Of a DNA stretch of 64,000 nucleotides, positions 24,166 through 35,735 are shown in pieces. The position numbers and the translations under genes are program-made. The first letter of the stretch is position 1. Every line of letters begins with the position of its first letter. The notes under the pieces were generated by a model. It was not told the origin of the DNA. It saw nothing but the letters and a program-made list of their open reading frames with translations, and did no database searches. The DNA is from Vombatus ursinus (taxonomy: Eukaryota > Chordata > Mammalia > Diprotodontia > Vombatidae). The DNA is taken from contig NW_020954610.1 of the NCBI RefSeq assembly GCF_900497805.2, positions 32,703,401-32,767,400 of the forward strand. The letters are read 5' to 3'.

Positions 24166-24464
24166 AGCACCAACCAGTTCAGCAGATGACACTTCTCCTT
24201 TTCCATAAAAGTATCTCTAACAAGCATGGCACAGCATAACCAGAGTGAACATAACCATTTCTCTACTTTATTAAAAGAATTCTTGAAGTAAGTTTGAGGA
24301 AAGCAGTCTCATGGACAGTCTTTCTACTCTTGCATAGAGGAAGCTAAATGATTAACTACCATTCCATGTATAAGCCACAGGATTTTGACAGGTTGCCTCC
24401 TATTGAATCACAAATTGGAGAATCAAGGCCCATGCCTCCATGAGAGTCAGAATAAAACAGAGAA

Positions 24465-24590
24465 CAGAACAAGAATTTATTAAGCACCTACTGTGTGACT
24501 GTCACTTGTGCTAAGCACATTACACATATCATCTCACTGATCCTCATAACAATACTGTGAGGTAGATGCTGAGCTCATAAAGTGGTGACT
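24465..24590 (-). mobile_element. MIR/L2-related fragment, antisense
   Basis: Contains AGAATTTATTAAGCACCTAC, GTGCTAAGCACATTACACAT and 'tcctcataacaatactgtgaggtag', the antisense end common to old CORE-SINE/L2-tailed elements. Confidence 0.6.
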
Positions 24591-24699
24591 AGAAGTAAAA
24601 ATAAATAAATGAAGCAGTTGATTCTCCTACTGTGGCTCATTCTTTTTCATTAATAGTTTGATAACCTGGTCTCTGTAGTCCTTCTCTGCCTCCTAAGAA

Positions 24700-25070
24700 G
24701 ATATACATAGAGGTCTGGAGTTGGCATCAGGGAGATCTGAGTTTGAATTTCACCTCATGTAGTTACTAATTGTGTCACCCTGGGCAAGTCACATACTTCT
24801 CCAGGTCTCAGTTTCTTTATGTGTAAAGTGGACACAATAATAACTATAGCACTTATCTAATGTGGCTGTTTAAGGATCAAATAAGTAACATTAAAAAAAG
24901 CCCCAAAAGTCTTAGTACAGTTTTAAGCTATTAAAGCTTAAACAGGTTTTAATATTTATTTATTCAACCTTTAAAAAGCTTTAGTAACTTTAAATTGCAC
25001 TAAGACTTTTGGGATATGTATCAAGTGCTTTATAAACTTAAAAGCTTTGAATAAATGTCAATTGTTGTTT
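24700..25070 (+). mobile_element. CORE-SINE interrupted by a mariner-like MITE
   Basis: Sense copy: 'tctggagttggcatcagggagatctgag', CACCCTGGGCAAGTCACATA, 'ctcagtttctttatgtgtaaagtgg', then 'ggatcaaataagtaacat'. The tail resumes after the MITE with 'caagtgctttataaactt' and 'aataaatgtcaattgttg'. Confidence 0.8.
24893..25018. mobile_element. Mariner-like MITE with long inverted repeats
   Basis: About 120 bases. The left end CCCCAAAAGTCTTAGTACAG is the inverse of the right end CTGCACTAAGACTTTTGGG except for one or two bases, and the pairing extends inward through AGCTATTAAAGC versus GCTTTAGTAACT. The CCCAAAAGTC inverted end is typical of mariner-related elements. No coding capacity. Confidence 0.75.
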
Positions 25071-25090
25071 TACTTTTTTTGAAAAAGATT

Positions 25091-28035
25091 GGGGGGCAGA
25101 GCCAAGATGGCAGAGGGAAAGCAGTTACTGTTAAACTTTAGCTCACTCACTGTAACTAAAACATTTAAAAAAAACTCAGAAGATGGCAAAGCAGTGACTG
25201 TCTTGAGCTCTCTCCCAAAGCCCTCCAAATACTTTAAAAAAAATGGCTCTAAACAAATTGTAAAGCAGCAGAACTCACAAAAAGACAGAGTGAAACAAAT
25301 TTCCAGCCAGAGACAGCCTGTATGGTTGAACAGAAAGGTATATCACTCCGGGTGGGGAGAGGAGCATAGTGCGGCGTGGGCATGCAGGCCGCAGCGACCC
25401 TGGAGCAGGCCTCAGAGGACTGAATCACAGGCAGCTGTGGTGGTTTCCAGGCTTCTCAACCCCTGAATGCCAAAGACAATTTAGAAGGTCAATGGGAAAA
25501 GTCTGACTGCGGTGAGAGAGGAGCTAGGTCTCAGCCGCAAGTCTCGAGTGCAGCCCAGGGATGCGGCTTTTTCCTGAGCTTCCGGCCCACAGATTGAGGG
25601 GGAACCGAGTGGCTTATCAGAGGGGGATTGCAAGGATCTCTTTGCCAGTGCTGAGGCAGGAATCTCTTGCTTTGCCAGTGCTTGGATCTGGGTCACAGTT
25701 CTGAGGGGCAGTCCTGGGGCAAGGAGGAATGCTGGTGTGGTGGAGCTTGTTGGGGTGGTGGAGAGGAAACACCTCACCCCTTATCATAGCACCTTGGAAG
25801 AACTGAAAATTTACAGGTCCCTAGAAGTACCTCTGAAAACAGCTGTACAAACCCCCGAAGCTTGGGACAGTACACTCCTCACATTGGAAGCAGACTTTTA
25901 CCTTAACAAAGAGTTTAAAACTCAAGTAATTGGCCAGGATCATGAGTAAGCAGCGCAAAAAGAGTCAGACTATATTATCTTACTTTGGTGACAAAGAAGA
26001 TCAAAACATACAACCAGAAGAAGGCAACAAAGCCAAAGCTTCTACATCCAAAGCCTCCAAGAAAAATTTGAATCAGTCCCAGGCCTTGGAAGAGTTCAAA
26101 AGGGATTTTGAGAAGCAAGTAAGAGAAGTAGAGGGAAAACTCAGAGTAATGCAAGAAAATCATGAAAAACAAGTCAACAGCTTGCTAAAGGAGACCACAA
26201 AAAATGCTGAAGAAAATAACACCTTAAAAAATAGCCTAACCCAAATGGCAAAAGAGGTCCAAAAAGCCACTGAGGAAAAGAATGCCCTAAAAAGCAAAAT
26301 TGACCAAATGGAAAAGGAAGTCCAAAAGATTACTGAAGAAAATACTTCCTTAAAAATTAGAATAGAGCAATTGGAAGCTAGTGACTTTATGAGAAATCAA
26401 GACACGGTAAAACAAATTCAAAAGAATGAAAAATTAGAAAACAATTTGAAATATCTCATTGTAAAAACAACTGATCTGGAAAATAGATACAGGAGAGAGA
26501 ATTTAAAAATTATTAGACTATCTGAAAGCCATGATCAAAAAAAAGAGCCTAGATATCCTCTGTCAAGAAATTATCAAGGAAAACTACCCTGATATTTTAG
26601 AACCAGAAGACAAAATAGAAATTGAAAGAATCCACCGACTTCCTCCTGAAAGAGATCCCAAAAGGAAAACTCCTGGGAATATTGTAGCCAAATTCCAGAG
26701 CTCCCAGGTCAAGAAGAAAATATTACAAGCAGCCAGAAAGAAACAATTCAAGTATTGTGGAAACACAATCAGGATAACACAAGATTTAGCTGCTTCTACA
26801 TTAAGGGACCACAGGGCATGGAGTATAATATTCTGGAGAGCAAAGGAGATAGGATTACAATCAAGAATCACCTACCCAGCAAAACTGAGTATAATCATGC
26901 AGGGGAAAAAATGATCATTCAGTGAGATAGAGGACTTGCAAGTGTTCTTGATGAAAAGACCAGAGTTGAATAGAAAATTTGATTTTCAAATACAAGACTC
27001 GAGTGGAACATGAAGGTGTAAATAGGAAAGAGAAAATCATAAGAGACTTATTAAGGTTGAACTGTTTACGTTCCTGCATGGAAAGATGATATTTGTAACT
27101 CGTGGGACCTTTGTCAGTATTAAGGTAGTTGGAGGGGGAAAAAGTTATATATATGTATATATAGATACAGATAGATAGACAGAGGGCACAGGGTGAGTTG
27201 AAAATGAAGGAGTCATATCTGGAGAATAAAATCAAGGGGTGAGAGAGGAATATACTAAGAGAAGGAGAAAGAGAGAGATAGAATGGGGTAAATTATCCCA
27301 CAAAAAAAAACAGAAAAGAAAAGGCTCTTACAGTGGAGGGGAAATGGGGGAAGGTGAGAGGGAATGAGTGAATCTTATTCTCATAGGATTTGACTTTAGG
27401 AGGGAATAACATACACACTCAATTGGGTGTGGAAATCTGTCTTGCCCTACAGGAAAATAGTGGGGAAAGGGGACAAGAGAGTAGGGGAATGATAGAGAGG
27501 AGGGCAGATTGGGAAAGGGAGTAATCAGAAGCAAATACTTCTGAGGAGGGGCAGGGTCAAAAGAAAGAATAGAATAAATGATGGGCAGGATAGGATTAAG
27601 GGAAATAGAGTTAGTTTTTCACAGCATGTCTACTATGGAAGTGTATTGCATAACTGCACATATATAACCTATATTTAGCTGCTTGCCTTATCACTGAGGG
27701 TAGGTGGGGAGGGCAGAAGGGAGAAAATTTGGAACCCAAAGTTTTAAAAACACATGTTTAAAAAAAATGTTTTCACACACAACTGGGAAATAAGAAGTAC
27801 AGGAAATGGGGTACAGAAATCCATCCTGCCCTACAGGAAAATTGAAGGGGAAGGGGATAAGAGAAGGGGAGGGAGAGATAGAAGGGAAGGCAGACTAGGT
27901 GAAGGGGTATTTAGAATGCATGCCATCTTGGTTTGGGGGGAGAGGCAAGATGGGGTGAAAATTTGGAACTCAAAATCTTGTGGAAGTAAATGTTGAAAAC
28001 AAAAAAATAAATAATTAATTAAAAAGAAAAAAAAA
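25091..28035 (+). mobile_element. ORF1-only half-L1 element D, with a 10 bp target duplication and a doubled 3' end
   Basis: Begins at GGGGGGCAGAGCCAAGATGG. GAAAAAGATT precedes it (25081-25090) and follows it (28036-28045), so the whole 2.9 kb unit inserted at once. The order is a GC-richer 5' UTR (25091-25941), ORF1 (25942-27013), a purine-rich spacer (to about 27600), a half-L1 type 3' UTR ending near 27780, a second copy of the purine-rich spacer (about 27800-27915), and a second 3' end of the ordinary L1 type (ATTTGGAACTCAAAATCTTG) with an A-rich tail. No part of ORF2 is present. It sits inside the tail of the opposed half-L1 that starts at 28046, so it is younger than that copy. Confidence 0.88.
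25942..27013 (+). pseudogene. L1 ORF1 (RNA-binding chaperone) of element D, two lesions
   Basis: L1 ORF1 proteins bind L1 RNA as trimers and act in the cytoplasmic ribonucleoprotein. I take ATG 25942 (MSKQRKKSQTILSYF) as the start; the upstream in-frame region is 5' UTR. Residues about 45-150 form a Lys/Glu-rich coiled coil with heptad-like repeats (AKEVQKATEEKNALKSKID). The RNA-recognition part follows (RYRRENLKIIRLSESHD; IERIHRLPPERDPKRKTPG), then the C-terminal domain (QAARKKQFKY; RITYPAKLSIIMQGKK). There are two lesions. One is a frameshift in an 8-A run at 26537-26544. The other is TGA at 26912, where relatives have a Trp codon; the frame then continues to TGA 27011. This is the best preserved coding sequence in the window and is not active as it stands. 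Confidence 0.85.
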
Positions 28036-28045
28036 GAAAAAGATT

Positions 28046-31000
28046 TAATTTATTCCAATTACATGTAAAAACAATTTTTAACATTCATTTTTAAATTGTA
28101 AGTTCCAAATTTTCTCCCTCCCTCCCTTAACCTCTCCTTGAGAAGGCAACAGTTTGGTATAAGTTATACATGTGCAGTCATGCAAAACGTATTTCCATAT
28201 TAGTCATGTAAAAAAAAAAAACAGGACCTCCTCTACCCACCCACCCCAAAAAACAAGAAAAATTAAATTAAAAAAAATATGCTTCAATCTGCATTCAGAC
28301 TTCATCAGTTCTTTCTCTGGAGGTGGATAGCATTTTTCATCATAAGTCCTTTAGAATTGTCTTAGATCTTTCTATTGCTGAGAATAGCTAAGTCATTCAA
28401 AATTGATCATCGTACAATATTGTTGTTACTGTGTACAATGTTCTCCTGGTTCTGCTCACTTCATTTTATATCAGTTCATGTAAGTGTTTCCGGATTTTTC
28501 TGAAATTATCCTGTTTATCATCTCTTATAGTGCAATAATATTACATTACAATCATAAACCACAACTTGTTCATCCATTCCCCAATTGATGGGTATCCCCT
28601 CAATTCCCAATGCTTAGTCATCACAAAAAGAGTTTCTATAAATATTTTTGTACAGATAGGTCTTTTTCATTTTTAAAAATTTCTTTGGAATACACTCCTA
28701 GCAGTGGTATTGCTGGGTCAAAGAAATATATGTTTTATAGCCCTTTGGACATACTTCATATTGCTCTCCAGAATGGTTGGATCAGTTCACAAACTCCACC
28801 AAGAGTACTTTAGTGTTCCAATTTTCCCACATCCTCTCCAACATTTGTCATTTTCCTTTTCTATCATGTTAGCCAATCTGATAAGAGTGAGTTGGTACCT
28901 CAGAATTGTTTTTAACTTGCATTTCTCTAAAAATAGTAATTTAAAGCTTTTTATATGACTATAGGAAGCTTTGATTTCTTGACTTGAAAACTAATTGTTA
29001 GTATCCTTTGACCATTTATCAATTAGGGAATGACATGTACTCTTATAAATTTAACTCAGTTCTTTATATATGTGAGAAATGAGGCCTTTATCAGAGAAAC
29101 ATGTAAAAAAAATCACAGTTATGCTTTCTGTCCATTTCTCTCCATCCTTTCCCCTCTGTTTATCCTTCTCTCTCATTACTTTCACCCTGCCTCTCCTCAA
29201 AAATGCTTTGCTTTTGACCACTACCTTCCCCAATTCATCTTCCCATCTATAAACACCCCCATTCTCTTATTCCCTTCCTGTTCTACTTGCCTGTAGAGTA
29301 AAAGAGATTTCTATACACAATTGAATGTGTATGTTATTCCCTCTTTGAGCCAAGTCTGATGAGAGTAAGGTTTCTGCATTGTCTGCCACTCCCTTCCTCC
29401 CCTGCCGCATCTTCCCCTCCACTGTAAAAGCTATTTCACACCTTTTTTATATGAGGTTATTTACTCTGTTCTACCTCTTTCTTCACCCTTCTCTCAGTAC
29501 AGCCCTCTTTTTCACCCTTAATTTTATTTTTAGTTCTGTTATAATCATCCACCTTTTTTATCTCTTAATTTTATATTGTTGAATACAATCCCAAGATATT
29601 CAACTCACAACAGTGTCTTCTACCTATGTAATTTTCCTTTTAACTGTCATAATAATGATAAAGTTCTTAAGAGTTATAAGTATCACCTTCCCATGTGTTT
29701 ATGCTCCATAAACATTTTAGCATTATTGAATCCTTCATGATTTCTCTTTCCTTTTTACTTTTTTAGGTTTCTTTTGAGTCTTATATGTGAGAGTCAAATT
29801 TTCTATTTAGTGTTGGTCTTTCACCAGGAATGCATGAAAGTCCTCTATTTCATTAAATATCCATCTTCCCCCAGAGGGATTATACTCAGTTTCACTGTTT
29901 AGGTAATTCTTAGTTGTAATTCTTGTTCCTTCACCCTCTGGAATATCATATTTCAAGCCCTCCACTCCTTTAAGGTGGAATCACTAAATCTTGTTTTATC
30001 CTGATGGTGGCTCCACAATATTTGAATTGTTTCTTTCTGGCTGCTTATAATATTTTCTCCTTGCCCTGAGAGTTCTTTAATTTGGGAATAATATTCCTTA
30101 TAGTTTTCATTTGGGGATCTCTTTAAGGAGGTGATCAGTAGATTCTTTCAATTTCTATTTTATTATCTGATTCTAAAGCATCAGGGCAATTTTGCTTGAT
30201 AGTTGTTTGAAATATGATATCTAGCCTTTCGTAAAAAAAAATTATGGATTTCAGGTAGCCCCATAATTCTTAAGTTATCTCTCTTTGATCTATATTCCAG
30301 TTCAATTGCTTTTCCAATGAGATATTTCATATTTTCTTCTATTTTTTCATTTTTTTAATTTTGTTTTATTGTTTCTTAATGCCTCATGGAATCACTAGCT
30401 TCCACTTGCTCAATTTTAATTTTTAAAGAATTATTTTCTTTAGTGAGCTTTGGTACCTCCTTCTCCAACTTGGCAATTTTACTTTTTAAGGAGTTCTTTT
30501 CTTCAGTGAATTTTTGTATATCTTGTTTCTATTTATCTTATTTTGTTCTTTAAGGTGTTATTTTCTTCAGTACTTCTATGCCTCTTTTACCAAACTGTTA
30601 ACTCTTTTACATGAATTTCTTGAATCACTTTCATTTTTCCCTAATTTTTCCTCTACCTCTTTAATTGATTTAAAATTTTTGAGCTCTTCCTGGGCCTGTC
30701 AACAATTCACATTTTTCTTTGAGGTTTTGGATGTAGCTGTTTTGGCTTTGTTGTCTTCTTCTGAGTTTTTTTTTTTTATTATTCCCTTTCACCATAGTAA
30801 CTTACTATGGTCAGTTTTGGGGGGTTTTTTTGCTCATTTTCCAGTCTATTTCTTGACTTTTAACTTTATGTTAAAGTTGGGTTCTGCTGCAAGGGAGGAA
30901 GGGGCATTGTCCCAAGCTTCAAATTTTTCATGTTGCTGCTTTTAGAGCTAGTTCCTGAGGTCTGTGAGTTTTCAGTTCTTCCAAGGTGGTATGATCTAAG

Positions 31001-31705
31001 GAGAGGTATGGTCACTGCTCTCCTAGCCTGTGCTTTGATATGTGAGTAACCACAAGCACTCATTTCCACCCTGTAAGTGTGACTAGGGTACCTGCTCCCC
31101 TGAGGCTTCTTGTTCTAGTGCTTCTCCTTGCCCTGGACTGCAACCCAAAACCATGTATGGGCAATACAACAGAGTCTTGCACCCAGTGCCAGCAAAGGTT
31201 CCCCTGTAATCTCCTTATGACTGGTTTTCAGACCCCCTTACCCTCTGTGGGCTGAGATCTGTAAACTGCTGTTGCTGATTCAGTCACTCTTAAGGCGTCC
31301 TGCTGGTTTCCCAGGGGATGCCTGTATTGGACTGTGTTCCACTTTCACTTCAGTTAGACAAACCTTTCCTGCCAACATTCTAAGTTGTCTTGGGTTGGTT
31401 TGTGGTGAAACAACATCCTTTTATTGGTTCTGCTACTACAGAATTAATTTTGAGTTGTTATTTTATAGTTGTTTGAAAGGGAATTTGGAGGGGCACCTAG
31501 GTGGTGCAGTGGATAGAGCACCAGCCCTGAAGTCAGGAGGACCTGAGTTCAAATCCAGCCTCAGACCAAACACTTGACACGTACTACCTGTGTGACCCTG
31601 GGCAAGTCACTTAACCCCAATTGCCTAAAAAAAAAAGAAAGAGAATTTGGGAGAGTTCAGATGAGTCCTTGCCTTTACTCTGTCATCTTGGCAATGCCAG
31701 CTGTT
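28046..31705 (-). mobile_element. Half-L1 (HAL1-like) element C, antisense
   Basis: The minus strand starts at about 31700 (CCAAGATGACAGAGTAAAGG) and runs through the 5' UTR, ORF1 (about 30790 down to 29800, with the coiled coil near 30400-30780), and a purine-rich spacer (29130-29420 region). At about 29110 it joins straight to the ORF2 C-terminus and then the 3' UTR. The join has the same flanking bases as in the element at 20101. Its poly(A) tail lies at 28046 and continues at 25070-25090 on the far side of element D, which landed in it. A SINE interrupts its 5' UTR at 31491. The coding parts are broken many times. Confidence 0.85.
31491..31642 (+). mobile_element. tRNA-SINE (WSINE/SINE1 type) in half-L1 C
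   Basis: Head GGGCACCTAGGTGGTGCAGT, body CTGAAGTCAGGAGGACCTGA, GTGTGACCCTGGGCAAGTCA, tail CCCCAATTGCCTAAAAAAAA. The bases GAATTTGG occur at 31481 and again at 31643, a target duplication that places this insertion after the half-L1. Confidence 0.93.
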
Positions 31706-32924
31706 GTTGAAGAAAAAGGCCAAGTGTCCCTATTGATTATTTATGTCATTCTTTCTCAAAAGCCACCTCCTTCCCTGTTAGCCAATTGCCTTTCCTGCCT
31801 CAGTCCTGTCTGACCAGTGAGTGAAATAGTTACACAGGAATATAGAGGAACTCAACTTGTTCGCTTACTGCAAAAAAAAACACCAGATTGTACTTTTTTG
31901 AAAGGAATTATCTTACTATCTGACAACAATATTGCAACACAATAAGCCAGGACAGACTAGGCATTGTGTGGCTTAAAAGGTCTTTTGATTTTCATTTTCC
32001 AAGTGCCACTTCAGAGATAGCTGAAGCCAAAACCAGATCATGAGAAATGTTTCTGCTTGAGTAAGAGTCCTGTGGGGAATGCCCACTTAATTACCATCTT
32101 TCAAACCAGCACCAAGAGAATGTAACACTACCCTAGTCTCACAATAAATGTTAGCAGTATTCAAATGAGTTCCCTTTTTCTTCTTTTTAATTCTCCATTG
32201 TTAAAAAATGTATTGTGTTGTGAGTACATCTTCCAAGCCATGAGTCTAAAGACATATTTAAATACAACTATTTGTACATGCTGGAAAGCAGCTGTTCAGC
32301 TCCAAGTTGAAGGTTTGGGGCTGTTCTTGGGAAATTAACAGAATGCCAAGCAATGAGAATCATGAGCAGTTGAATTATCTCTTGGCAACTTCTCACACCA
32401 CCTTCAGCAAACAGGGTACCCATGCGTGAAAGAAATAATGAGACATGGGCTTTTTGCATGTAACAAGAAAGGGAGCTTTTATCTCTAGTGCCTCCCTTGC
32501 CATCTTCCCACCCCCTTCCACTTCACTTGAGAAATCCAGCAAGGTGCAAGTTCAAACAATTTTTTTTTTCTCAAGAAACACTTGTTCTCATCTCAGGATG
32601 GTATTTCCTTTTGGTGAACAGCCTGCAGAGAGCCACTCTAAATAAAGAAGGGAACTTAGGTTAGTAATAACCTCCTTACTCACTATCAATACCTTTCCTA
32701 TTATAAAAATGGTTTTGATTCTGCTTTCTGCAGTGAACCTAGGCTAAGGAGACTTTAACCAAATAGTTCATTACCCATGGAGGACAAACCTTCTACTTTC
32801 TGCAGTGAACTGAAAAAGGTAGTTGGGGGGAAAGAATGCATTCTATACCCTGAATGATTAAAGTAAACACTTTTTAGAAGCAAAAAAAAAAATACATACA
32901 TATGATGAAGCATTAAAGAATATA
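31706..32924. other. Non-repeat DNA, moderate complexity
   Basis: No known repeat. 32140-32430 is notably complex and even in composition for this window, for example 'ctggaaagcagctgttcagctcc' and CTTCAGCAAACAGGGTACCC. It could be a conserved non-coding element; no exon structure is apparent. Confidence 0.4.
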
Positions 32925-33110
32925 TGAAACCCTGCCAGGAAGGCTTGAGTTTGGCTTTACATATTATCTGTGAATCCCCTGACCCAGTCACCTAACTTAG
33001 TGCCCCGAGGCCCAGGAAACTCCTTAAGAGTAAGTTATCTTTCAGAATAGCATTGGTTTAGGGAGTTTCTTTGATGGGAGTTACCTACAGCTGTGAAACT
33101 ACAGGTCAAA
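32925..33110 (+). mobile_element. CORE-SINE
   Basis: Sense copy: 'gccaggaaggcttgagtttgg', 'ctgacccagtcacctaac', 'ggcccaggaaactcctta', TTTAGGGAGTTTCTTTGATG and GGGAGTTACCTACAGC. This is the same family as the copies at 2566 and 8015, better preserved at its 3' side. Confidence 0.65.
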
Positions 33111-35735
33111 TTTAAAAAAAGAAAAAGAAAAAGAAACACATGAACACAAGCTCACAATTATTTTATTGGGTATTAGCAAAACAGTCAAGGGATGAACAGA
33201 TAGTCTTTTATTGATGTAAAACTATTCTAGGCAAAGTTTTACATCATGGTAGCCTATAATTATAGAAACTCGAAAGTAACCAGGCACTAACAGAAATTCA
33301 AAAAGAAAAACAAAACATACCAGGGTACCCCAATATATCTATTCTCCCAGTAGCTAACAATCTACTAATCAGAAAAGGAGCATTATTTTTCAAGATTTTC
33401 TCTGTGTATTGTTCTAGTGGATGGATAAATATCCTACAAGCAAATTTGACATCAGAATTATAGGTACCCAAAAAAGAATTACTTCTTCCTTTTCTTTGAA
33501 ATTCTGGGGAGTTTTTAGGCAGTAAGTATGAAAAATCAAAGTTAAGTATTTTTGTGGTGGTGTTGCTATTGACTTTGTCAATGTCAAATGACACAAAGAG
33601 ATATAGTTTTAAAATTGATTAAAGAGCCATGCCACACATCTATTTGTACACTAGACTTTGAATGAGATAATTCACATGGACACAATTAAAGAGATGGGAA
33701 TCAACTTAGTTTAACATAGTGATACCTTGAAAAGATAAATGTTGCATTAAAAAAGAAGAAAAAGTGCAGGACAGGTGTAGGGAGAGCAGCATCCAGAGTA
33801 TAGTCCTATTTGTCTAAGTGTTCAGCTAAATCTAGATAGAAACAGTAGAAGTAAGTCTTGAGGTTACTCCCTTTTTATTTTTGTAAATAGAACTCTCTTT
33901 GTTCATGATATTGTTATATTAAAGAGTGGAGTTCTTAGAATGTGAACCAGGTGTGCCAACACACCCTAGGGTGGCCATTACCATTGATGATCCCAGGGTG
34001 TACTCCACTTCAGAGATATCCCTCAGCTGAGATCATGGAAGTCTTTGTGGTGTCCTTTGGACAAAGTACCCAGTCAATCATACATACAGCAAGTAGCAGC
34101 CTGTTAGATAATTGTAGTGGAGTATTCCCTTAGGAGTTTCAAAAGTCTTTTGACCTTATTTAGATCTAAGATTGCTAACTACCAAATTGTTTCAGGGTCT
34201 AGAAACCATGGCTAAATATTCCAGAGACTGTCTGGATTTGGAATGGAATATACCTGACATAAGAGATAAAGTTTTGGAAAATAAATCACACTCATCCACA
34301 ATGGTTTAGCTTTTGTTTAAGTGGCTCCTGAGCTACCCATATTTTTCTAAAAATCATGCTCAACTCCCAACTTTGATCACAGACAAAATTGTGCCAAGAG
34401 TTTTACCAAATACTTCAGCCTACTTCTTGCCTGCTTAGAAGCTTATTGTTCAATGAAAGAGAACTGATCCATATTGGATTAGTGGAAGCCAGAGTAGGGT
34501 ACATGTCTGACCTAACTCCATCACCTACATACAATTCCAGATAAGAAGAGATGAATCCATTTACTGGACTGCTAGACATTGTTTGAATGAGAGGGGAGAC
34601 AATTTTTTTCTTCCATCCCAAGACAAATTACAATTCATCTTTTACCCTACAGCCTATATATTCATGAACCTTGAGACCAAAGTACAAAGATTATGATCCT
34701 GTGTGCACTTTATGGACTTGGTCCCACAGAAAGAATGAGTACCCCAAAGACTCTACACCAGGTGGGGAAAAGTCAAAATGAATTCCAGGTGTCTACCTCA
34801 GTCTGGTCCATTACCAAAAAGACCAAGACACTGTGAGTCTGAATGAGGAAACATTGTAAAGCATTCAGTCTAAATATATCCTGCTCCATCTATTTCCCAG
34901 TAGAGCTATGGATGATTTTACTGATGCTGCATAATCTAGTCATTGATTAGAATTTGGGTAAGGTCACATTCTGCTCCCACTAAAGGTAGACACATTGCCT
35001 AGAATAATTGTATGCCAATCCAACTATCATCATTTCCAACCAGATTCCTCAACCAGGAGCAGGACATATGTTTAGTGTAGTTGAAGCTGAGAAACCATTT
35101 GATTCTTCAATGAAAGTAGTTTCAGTGTCCCATCTGACAAAGCTTACTTGTTGAACTATCCAAAGATGGCAATCCTTTGGAAATTATTGGGGGGAAAAAT
35201 CAGAAAGGAAGGCATTTAATCAGCACTCTTTGCTTTTCATACTGGAGAATCAATGACATCCATTAAAAATTAAAACAGGTGAAGATTTTGGGTCACATAA
35301 CTAGAAATATGAGGTATTAATCACTTTTTTTCCCAAACCACTTCAACCCCTCAAAAAGGAGAATTATGCACCAAATACAGAACAATTATAGCTAAATATA
35401 CAGGAAACAGATGACAGAACCCAACAGAAGAAAATCCTTTAATACTGGCAACTCTAATTTTTTAAATGCTTACACATCACTTCTTTCCCAATAGCCCCCA
35501 TGTACCTAAAGAAGAAACTCAAGCTAACTCCACCTGCCAGAAGAGATACCTACTATGTAAGCATGAATTGAAGGTAATGAAGCCCAGGTGGCACATGGAT
35601 AATCTCCTTGAAAGTTGTTCAAAGCATGAATCCACATTGTAGAGTCATAGATCTCTCAGTGAGGGAGCTTTAGTCATCTTTGTAACTCTATCTTAAGGGT
35701 CTACTCATCAACAAGGAAGAAAAGCAAGAAAGTGA
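33111..35735. other. 2.6 kb repeat-free island
   Basis: The longest stretch of the central window with no recognised repeat. On the minus strand two AATAAAA signals lie at 33161-33167 and 33206-33212, the first followed by GT-rich sequence. No long conserved frame is seen: minus 33298-33594 (98 codons) and plus 33942-34133 (63 codons) match nothing I know. It could be a terminal exon with a long 3' UTR, a long non-coding RNA, or plain intergenic DNA. Confidence 0.4.

Noticed and set aside
26915-27235. Minus-strand frame with an IYIYIYI stretch
   Set aside because: Produced by a TATA microsatellite in the L1 spacer.
30514-30945. 143-codon plus-strand frame rich in Phe/Leu/Ser
   Set aside because: It is the opposite strand of the ORF1 coiled coil of the antisense half-L1; the hydrophobic look comes from reading Lys/Glu codons backwards.
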